Assembly: GCA_021160355.1 (NCBI GenBank)
Contig: JAGHCS010000259.1
Span: 1-10,346, forward strand
Source of the DNA: Candidatus Cloacimonadota bacterium
GTDB taxonomy: Bacteria; Cloacimonadota; Cloacimonadia; JGIOTU-2
Length of the DNA: 10,346 nucleotides
Direction of reading: 5' to 3'
Shown: positions 5,652-10,346 of the stretch, piece by piece
Numbering within the stretch: position 1 is the stretch's first letter
Layout: each line of letters begins with the position of its first letter
The notes under the pieces: model-generated
The model's input: the letters and a program-made list of their open reading frames with translations, nothing else
What the model was told of the DNA's origin: nothing
Databases searched by the model: none
Program-made: the position numbers and the translations under genes

Positions 5652-6833
5652 TTATACAAACTCGCTTAGAATTTCATCAGACACAAACAGTGCTTTTTTG
5701 GCAAGTTTCAGATGATCCTTCTCGACTGTCAAATAACCGAGTTTTGAAAACTTGTTTATAGTATCGGAATATTCAGCAAGTATATCAAAACCAAATTCAC
5801 TTTTCAGATAATGCAACGACACACCTTTTGTCATGCGAAGACCGAGAAAAATCATGTCCGAGATGTACTCTCTTCCCGGAATAACTTTCGAGTTGCCGTA
5901 TACGGATTGCTTATTTTGAATGTTGATAATATAGCGCTCTACATCCGATATATTTTCTCTGCGGGTCATATTATAAAATGAGTGAGCTGAAGCTCCGCAT
6001 CCTATATATTCATTTCCCTTCCAATATGAAATATTATGTCGAGACTCATATCCTTCGTGTGAAAAATTTGATATTTCATACTGCAGAAAATCGTTGCTTT
6101 CTAAAAATTCTAACATAGAATAATACATGTCTTTCTGCAATTTCTCAGGAGGAAATGAATATTTATTCCTTGAATCAAAAAGCGGTGTTCCCCTTTCCAG
6201 GGACAGGCAATAGGATGATATGTGCTTTGGCTTCAGGTCGACAGCTCTTTGCAGACTATTCATCCACGTTTCAAGTGTTTGTCCTGGGATTCCATACATC
6301 AAGTCGAGAGAAATGTTTTCAGTGCAATGAGTTTTCACAAGTTCAACTGTAGTTTTAATATCCTTCGAAGAATGAAATCTTCCTAAAATTTTCAGCACGT
6401 TGTCATCAAATGATTGTACGCCAATACTGACACGATTGATGCCAAGGGTTTTCCAGTTTTGTGCTCTATCTCTTGTGATAGAAGCTGGATTTACTTCAAT
6501 GGTCACTTCACTTTTTTGTGAAATAGTAAAAGTGTCATTGATGGCATAAAAGAGCGAGAAGAGAAGTGAAAATGATAAAAGAGAAGGGGTTCCTCCGCCA
6601 ATGTAGATAGATGCTAATGTGTAGTGTTTATTTTTATATTGCGAAATTTCTTTTGTAAGTGACCGAATATAATTTTGGGCAAGCTTTGCATCATATGAAA
6701 TAGAGTAGAAATTACAGTAATTGCATTTCTTGGTGCAAAAAGGAATGTGTATATAGAGAGAAATTTCTTTCACTGGGGAAAACGGATTTTGATACAATAC
6801 TGTTATTTCGGGATTTTGAGTATCCTGTTCCAT
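5652..6833 (-). CDS. hemW: HemW-type radical SAM heme chaperone (HemN-like)
   Basis: A 393-residue radical SAM protein. LYIHIPFCTKKCNYCNF carries the CX3CX2C cluster motif (Cys33, Cys37, Cys40), followed by IYIGGGTPS (77-84), the SAM-binding GGGTP loop, and the family block QSFDDNVLKILGR.HSS. The residue two after the last cluster cysteine is Phe42, as in HemW, whereas true coproporphyrinogen dehydrogenase HemN has a further Cys there. The C-terminal HNISYWKGNEYIGCGASAHSF stretch also fits HemW. HemW binds heme and delivers it to respiratory enzymes; it does not catalyse the HemN decarboxylation despite frequent mislabelling. The length is normal. The start overlaps the end of lepB by 31 bases and no other Met precedes the cluster, so this ATG is favoured although its ribosome binding site is weak. 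It sits in a four-gene minus-strand operon. Confidence 0.9.
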   Translation of the reverse strand: MEQDTQNPEITVLYQNPFSPVKEISLYIHIPFCTKKCNYCNFYSISYDAKLAQNYIRSLTKEISQYKNKHYTLASIYIGGGTPSLLSFSLLFSLFYAINDTFTISQKSEVTIEVNPASITRDRAQNWKTLGINRVSIGVQSFDDNVLKILGRFHSSKDIKTTVELVKTHCTENISLDLMYGIPGQTLETWMNSLQRAVDLKPKHISSYCLSLERGTPLFDSRNKYSFPPEKLQKDMYYSMLEFLESNDFLQYEISNFSHEGYESRHNISYWKGNEYIGCGASAHSFYNMTRRENISDVERYIINIQNKQSVYGNSKVIPGREYISDMIFLGLRMTKGVSLHYLKSEFGFDILAEYSDTINKFSKLGYLTVEKDHLKLAKKALFVSDEILSEFV

Positions 6834-7531
6834 CGGATCTTATGATGATCTCCCATTGACAAATAAATGATCATGGGAATGCCTTTAATATATTCTCTTT
6901 CAAGAAATCCCCAAAAGCGGGAGTCATTGCTGTTATCCCGATTGTCTCCCATCACGAAATAGCAGCTATCAGGCACAACGACGGGACCAAAATTATCTCT
7001 GCTTCCCATGAAATCATTGTTGATATACAGGCGTCCCTGCTCACGCGGAATGATCCTGAAATCAGTATGCTGCACGTAATTCTCTTTAATATACTTCCCG
7101 TTAATATATAAATTTTTATCTATGAGCTGTAATGTGTCACCCGGTACGCCAATGAGACGCTTGATAAAATCTCGTCGCTTGTAGAATTTGAAGAAAAAGT
7201 TTTTCTTATCCCAGTAGATTGGACGAATTAGTTTGGCATATCGATCCTCCGGCTGAGGATCGTAGGTATCGTGAGGGAATTTGAAAATAATTGGTTCGAA
7301 CTGTTTGGGCTCTCTAAACCAGTAAACAAATTTATTAGCTATAAGAAAATCGCCTTTTAAAAAAGTGCTCTCCATAGATTCAGAAGGTATGAGGAAGGTT
7401 TCTATCAGAAAGGTTCGGATGATGAGCGCAGCAATGCCAGCAAAGATTATTGCTTCGATCCACTCACGAAGTACAGATTTCTTTTTCTTTCTTACTTTTA
7501 AATCAGCTTTCTTGTCTTTTGGTCGAGCCAT
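6803..7531 (-). CDS. lepB: Signal peptidase I
   Basis: A 242-residue type I leader peptidase, anchored by one N-terminal transmembrane segment (about 26-46) after a very basic cytoplasmic tail (residues 4-18, many Lys/Arg). The catalytic Ser52 lies in IPSESMEST, and the general-base Lys124 lies in FIKRLIGVPGD. The conserved GDNRDNSNDSRFWG (195-208) closes the family signature. It cleaves signal peptides from exported proteins on the outer face of the inner membrane; the secreted protein encoded two genes downstream would be a substrate. An insertion between the Ser and Lys boxes (about 71-118, rich in Phe, Tyr, Pro and Lys) resembles that of Bacteroidota/FCB enzymes. The ATG at 7531 has GGAG 8 bases upstream. 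The gene starts 22 bases after the acyl-ACP synthetase stop and overlaps hemW at its 3' end. Confidence 0.95.
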   Translation of the reverse strand: MARPKDKKADLKVRKKKKSVLREWIEAIIFAGIAALIIRTFLIETFLIPSESMESTFLKGDFLIANKFVYWFREPKQFEPIIFKFPHDTYDPQPEDRYAKLIRPIYWDKKNFFFKFYKRRDFIKRLIGVPGDTLQLIDKNLYINGKYIKENYVQHTDFRIIPREQGRLYINNDFMGSRDNFGPVVVPDSCYFVMGDNRDNSNDSRFWGFLEREYIKGIPMIIYLSMGDHHKIRWNRILKIPK

Positions 7532-7553
7532 TCAGTTATCTCCATAATGTTTA

Positions 7554-9092
7554 TTATGATTTGTGTTTTTTGCCGTTTTCGAGGTAATCACGACAGATGT
7601 GTTCAACTTCTCTGAAGTTTACTTTACCGGTCACCATCATTGGTATATCCTCGATAACGTGGAATTCTTTTGGTATAGCTATTGAGGGGAGATCTTTTGC
7701 CATTTGTTTTCTAATTTTTTTGAAATCGACTTCACCAGTAGTGAGCGCAGCGACAATATCTGCACCTTTTGTGGGATTAGGAACATCGACGACACAGCAG
7801 ATCACGTTGTCTGGCAGCAATTTATTAAGAACATCTTCTACTTTTACAAGAGAGATCATTTCGCCGCCGATCTTTACAAATCTGCGCAGGCGTCCGCGAT
7901 GCCAGAGGAATCCATCTTCATCAAAGACACCCATATCACCTGTGTCGTACCAGCTATTACGAATACGAAGGGAGGTTTCTTCAAGGTCTCCATAATAGCC
8001 CTTCATAACAAGATCGCCCTTAACCATGATCTTACCCTCTTTACCGCTGGGGAGCTCTTCGTCGGTTTCCCTGTCTATAATTTTGACCTGAACTCCAGGT
8101 ATTGGTTTGCCTATGCTTCCGGGCTTATTTGCTTCCGTTACATTTACAGAAACAACGGGACTCGTTTCTGTGGTTCCATATCCTTCCAAGAGTTCGATAT
8201 TATGGAGTTTCTTATATCCTTCGCGAATCTGGGCAGTAAGCTTGTCTGCGCCGACGACCGCGATCCTTACTGTAGAGAAATCTCCTGCTCGAGAACGCTT
8301 CAGGTAGCCATAGAAGAATGCAGGAGTTCCGATCATAATGGTGATCTTGTATTTCTTTATTGAGTTTACAATATTTTTATATTCAAGTGGATTTGCATGT
8401 GTAACTACAGCGGAACCGACGATGATCGGTATCCATAAATTCGTTGTGAGCCCAAATACGTGGAAAAGGGGAAGGTTTCCTAAAAAGATGTCTTCATGGG
8501 TAAATTCAAATACTTCGGTACAAGCTTTGATGTTATGAAAGATATTCTTGTGAGTGAGTTGCACTGCCTTGGGGTCTTTTTCGCTTCCGCTTGTAAAAAG
8601 AACGGCCGTAGTCTCATCTTCATCTCCATGATGAACTGAATTCTGAAGCATGCCGATTGGTAGTTTAGACCGGAGTGCTGCCTTAAGTTTATCCCCTGTT
8701 GTTAAAGATGCCATGATATCTTCGAGGTAAACCATACCTGGCACGAACTCAATACTGAGTTTTTCACAAAGTTTTTTACTCGTGATGATCGTTTTAAAAC
8801 TGCATTTTTCCTGAGCATACACGCAGTTATTTGCGGCTCCTGTCGAATAATTTATCAGCACAGGTATCTTACCGCACATTAATGAACTGATTATTGAAAG
8901 CATACATCCGGCAGAGGTCGGGATCATTATTCCGATGTGCTGGCCATGGTATGCGGAGAATTTCTTTGCGAGGATCAAAGAGGCAATGAGCATTTTATCA
9001 TAGGTTATGTCTTTTTCTGTAGCTTGATCGTAGAGAGCGACCTTTTTGGAGAATTTTTTCGCTGTGGAAATAAACGCTTGCTGTAGTTGCAT
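7554..9092 (-). CDS. AMP-forming acyl-ACP/acyl-CoA synthetase (Aas C-terminal domain type)
   Basis: A 512-residue member of the ANL adenylating superfamily that activates a fatty acid with ATP and transfers it to ACP or CoA in the cytoplasm. Motifs in order: TTAVLFTSGSEKDPKAV (161-177, P-loop A3), LPLFHVFG (207-214), LEGYGTTETSPVV (302-314, A5), WYDTGDMGVFDEDGFLWHRGR (381-401, A7/A8) and MMVTGKVNFRE (485-495) with catalytic Lys490. RFVKIGGEMISLVKVE (404-419) and LINYSTGAANN (79-89) closely resemble the synthetase half of Aas (2-acylglycerophosphoethanolamine acyltransferase/acyl-ACP synthetase), which favours acyl-ACP synthetase over generic FadD. The Aas acyltransferase half is absent, so this is a stand-alone form, probably for recycling fatty acids into membrane lipids. 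It is the first gene of the leftward operon, and its ATG has AAGGAG 5 bases upstream. Confidence 0.87.
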   Translation of the reverse strand: MQLQQAFISTAKKFSKKVALYDQATEKDITYDKMLIASLILAKKFSAYHGQHIGIMIPTSAGCMLSIISSLMCGKIPVLINYSTGAANNCVYAQEKCSFKTIITSKKLCEKLSIEFVPGMVYLEDIMASLTTGDKLKAALRSKLPIGMLQNSVHHGDEDETTAVLFTSGSEKDPKAVQLTHKNIFHNIKACTEVFEFTHEDIFLGNLPLFHVFGLTTNLWIPIIVGSAVVTHANPLEYKNIVNSIKKYKITIMIGTPAFFYGYLKRSRAGDFSTVRIAVVGADKLTAQIREGYKKLHNIELLEGYGTTETSPVVSVNVTEANKPGSIGKPIPGVQVKIIDRETDEELPSGKEGKIMVKGDLVMKGYYGDLEETSLRIRNSWYDTGDMGVFDEDGFLWHRGRLRRFVKIGGEMISLVKVEDVLNKLLPDNVICCVVDVPNPTKGADIVAALTTGEVDFKKIRKQMAKDLPSIAIPKEFHVIEDIPMMVTGKVNFREVEHICRDYLENGKKHKS

Positions 9093-9097
9093 AGAGT

Positions 9098-9103
9098 CTC
9101 CTT
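9098..9103 (-). promoter_or_regulatory. Strong ribosome binding site of the acyl-ACP synthetase gene
   Basis: AAGGAG on the minus strand, 5 bases before the ATG at 9092-9090. It is one of the strongest Shine-Dalgarno matches in the window and supports this start for the first gene of the leftward operon. Confidence 0.8.
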
Positions 9104-9146
9104 ACAGGCTATTATTTTATTGCGAAAAGCAACATTCCACTATGGC

Positions 9147-9160
9147 TTGACCAGTGTCAA
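9147..9160. promoter_or_regulatory. Inverted repeat TTGAC-CAGT-GTCAA, possible operator
   Basis: Perfect 5-base arms with a 4-base spacer. The geometry equals the TTGAT-N4-ATCAA half-site spacing used by CRP/FNR-family regulators. It is centred about 61 bases upstream of the acyl-ACP synthetase start codon and about 76 bases upstream of the protease start. The sequence is the observation; the identity of any regulator is inference. Confidence 0.35.
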
Positions 9161-9194
9161 TATTTTCTTTGTGCCCTGGCAGAGTTGGAAAAAA

Positions 9195-9222
9195 TTGACA
9201 GGTGACAAGCTCAGCATACATT
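9195..9222 (+). promoter_or_regulatory. Putative promoter of the site-2 protease/scpA operon
   Basis: A perfect -35 box TTGACA (9195-9200), a 16-base spacer and TACATT (9217-9222, 4 of 6 matches to TATAAT). The predicted transcription start, 7 or 8 bases past the -10, falls at about 9229-9230, which coincides with the protease ATG at 9230. No Shine-Dalgarno sequence precedes that ATG. Confidence 0.4.
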
Positions 9223-9229
9223 TCTAAGT

Positions 9230-9856
9230 ATGAATATTATACAGCAGTTCTTTATTTTGATATTTCCAATACTCTTTGCATTAACCATTCATGAGTTCTC
9301 ACATGGCTATGCCGCTTACAAACTTGGAGATGACACGGCAAAAAGAGCAGGGCGACTCACGCTCAATCCCTTAAAACATCTCGATCCAATAGGCACGATA
9401 ATGCTTTTTATCGCAAAGATCGGATGGGCACGTCCGGTACCGATCAATCCATATAATTTTAAAAATTTAAAGTGGGATACCGCGATAGTTTCCTTTGCAG
9501 GTCCACTTGCAAATTTTATCAGCGCGATCGCTTTCAGCATTCTCTTTAATCTCTTGTATTCACCAACAGCAACGCAGAATATTTTTATCCTTATTATATT
9601 TTATACGATCTTTATTAACATAGCTTTGGGCTTATTTAATCTTATACCCATTCCGCCCCTTGACGGGTCAAAAATATTTGGTGCGTTTCTTCCCGACAGA
9701 CTGTATTATAAATATCAGAAGTTTGAACGAAAGGGAATGTTTTTATTTATCGCGATAATTCTCATTAGTAACTTTGCGGGACTGAATATCGTAGGCGGAG
9801 TTATTCTTCCCCCTATCAGATTTTTTGTACGATTGTTGACCGGAGTTTCTATATAA
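9230..9856 (+). CDS. Site-2 protease family (peptidase M50) membrane metalloprotease, PDZ-less
   Basis: A 208-residue intramembrane zinc metalloprotease of the YwhC/group III type, without PDZ or CBS domains. The zinc motif HEFSH (His21, Glu22, His25) lies in the first membrane segment, directly followed by the family block AYKLGDDTAKRAGRLTLNPLKHLDPIGT (28-55). GWARPVPINP (65-74) and the third zinc ligand Asp145 in NLIPIPPLDGSKI (137-149) are intact, so it should be active. Other hydrophobic segments lie near 88-110, 117-140 and 170-190. Substrates are unknown; the class cleaves membrane-embedded peptides. It is followed after 3 bases by scpA, an arrangement seen in many bacteria. The ATG fits the family N-terminus exactly although no ribosome binding site is seen, which together with the upstream promoter suggests a leaderless message. 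Confidence 0.92.
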   Translation: MNIIQQFFILIFPILFALTIHEFSHGYAAYKLGDDTAKRAGRLTLNPLKHLDPIGTIMLFIAKIGWARPVPINPYNFKNLKWDTAIVSFAGPLANFISAIAFSILFNLLYSPTATQNIFILIIFYTIFINIALGLFNLIPIPPLDGSKIFGAFLPDRLYYKYQKFERKGMFLFIAIILISNFAGLNIVGGVILPPIRFFVRLLTGVSI

Positions 9857-9859
9857 AAT

Positions 9860-10346
9860 ATGGTAGAAGAAGCAGCTCAAATAGAACAAAAAGATAAGTA
9901 TAATATCAAGCTCCCAAATTTTGAAGGTCCACTTGATCTTCTTCTCTATCTCATACGTAAGCACAAAATTGATATATACGACATTCCGATCGCTTTTATG
10001 CTGGAGGAATATCTTGGCTATCTTGCAGTGATGGAGGATTTGAATATTTCTATTGAAGGCGAATTCATGGAAATGGCAGCTACGCTTATTCAGATAAAAC
10101 TCCGTTCACTTTTGCCAAGATCGGTCGAAGAAGAATTGGAAGACCCGCGCACAGAGCTCATGAATAATCTTCTTGCATACCAAAAGGTAAAAGAAACGAC
10201 AGAGATACTTTCCGAGCTTGCTGAAGAGAATAGGTATTATTTTTACAGATCAATGGATGATGAAGCGAGAAAAGAAATTCAACAATCAGCAGTGAGCTAC
10301 GAATTGGAACAGAAAGATGTCGATCTTTACGATCTCATTAAAGTGC
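9860..10346 (+). CDS. scpA: Segregation and condensation protein A, 5' part (cut by window edge)
   Basis: The first 162 codons are present and the frame is open to the window end, so about two thirds of the usual 240-260 residues are visible. ScpA is the kleisin subunit of the SMC-ScpAB condensin complex that compacts and segregates the chromosome. The family-defining N-terminal motif NFEGPLDLLLYLIRKHKIDIYDIPI is visible (20-44), followed by the YLGYLAVMEDLNI and EFMEMAATLIQIKLRSLLP helices that form the SMC-neck-binding domain, and then the acidic linker EEELEDPR. The later helix and the C-terminal winged-helix lie outside the window. It starts 3 bases after the protease stop codon; the nearest Shine-Dalgarno-like GGAG (9842-9845) is 14 bases upstream, so coupling to the protease gene is likely. 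scpB is expected downstream. Confidence 0.95.
   Translation, partial: MVEEAAQIEQKDKYNIKLPNFEGPLDLLLYLIRKHKIDIYDIPIAFMLEEYLGYLAVMEDLNISIEGEFMEMAATLIQIKLRSLLPRSVEEELEDPRTELMNNLLAYQKVKETTEILSELAEENRYYFYRSMDDEARKEIQQSAVSYELEQKDVDLYDLIKV

Larger units (their letters stand above)
9093..9229. promoter_or_regulatory. Divergent promoter region between acyl-ACP synthetase and site-2 protease genes
   Basis: This 137-base interval separates two divergent transcription units. It contains a TTGAC-N4-GTCAA inverted repeat (9147-9160), a related 14-mer TTGACAGGTGACAA (9195-9208, 11 of 14 bases identical), and a short TGCC-CT-GGCA inverted repeat (9172-9181). The leftward promoter is unclear: an AT-rich block (9111-9122) could hold a -10, but no matching -35 is evident. 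Confidence 0.6.

Noticed and set aside
5652..6833. Oxygen-independent coproporphyrinogen III oxidase (HemN)
   Set aside because: The fourth Cys after the radical SAM motif is Phe, and the C-terminal motifs match HemW.
7704..8363. Plus-strand open frame of 219 codons inside the acyl-ACP synthetase gene
   Set aside because: It is antisense to a gene with all family motifs intact, and its translation shows no recognisable domain.
9172..9190. Sigma54-type promoter (CTGGCAGAGTTGG)
   Set aside because: The -24-like TGGCA is present but the -12 TTGC element is missing at the required spacing.
1..10346. Mobile elements, CRISPR arrays, tRNA or rRNA genes, riboswitches
   Set aside because: I found no transposase or integrase genes, no repeat-spacer pattern, and intergenic gaps are too short for most structured RNAs; all gaps are under 150 bases.

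Overview
The window is AT-rich bacterial chromosome with tightly packed genes and no mobile elements, RNA genes, CRISPR arrays or phage genes that I can see. The gene content (a Lol-type lipoprotein, acyl-ACP synthetase, HemW, a periplasmic family common in Bacteroidota) suggests a Gram-negative bacterium, possibly of the Bacteroidota/FCB side of the tree such as Cloacimonadota or a related uncultured anaerobe. That placement is inference from gene families recalled from memory, not a computed phylogeny.

Layout from left to right. (1) Positions 88-2099, minus strand: a three-gene operon transcribed as PTS EIIA-like regulator, then CPA2-type cation:proton antiporter, then a small divergent PII-like protein. 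It looks like an ion transporter supplied with two separate soluble regulators and is the most interesting system in the window. (2) 2247-4382, plus strand: a lipoprotein of unknown function, a PAP2-type membrane lipid phosphatase, and a MutY-like DNA glycosylase that lacks the iron-sulfur cluster. These three overlap each other by a few bases. (3) 4371-9092, minus strand: a four-gene operon transcribed as acyl-ACP/acyl-CoA synthetase, signal peptidase I (lepB), HemW radical SAM protein, and a secreted protein of the family usually mislabelled 'asparagine synthetase B'. (4) 9230 to the right edge, plus strand: a site-2 protease of the PDZ-less class, then scpA, which is cut by the window end.

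Two divergent intergenic regions (2100-2246 and 9093-9229) hold the regulatory signals. The first has a plausible sigma70 promoter for the lipoprotein operon. The second has a TTGAC-N4-GTCAA inverted repeat and a promoter-like TTGACA-N16-TACATT that would start transcription almost exactly at the protease ATG, which raises the possibility of a leaderless mRNA. No stretch over 300 bases lacks a gene. Several junctions are extremely tight: two stop codons directly abut the next ATG, and there are overlaps of 4, 29 and 31 bases, so translational coupling is likely throughout.
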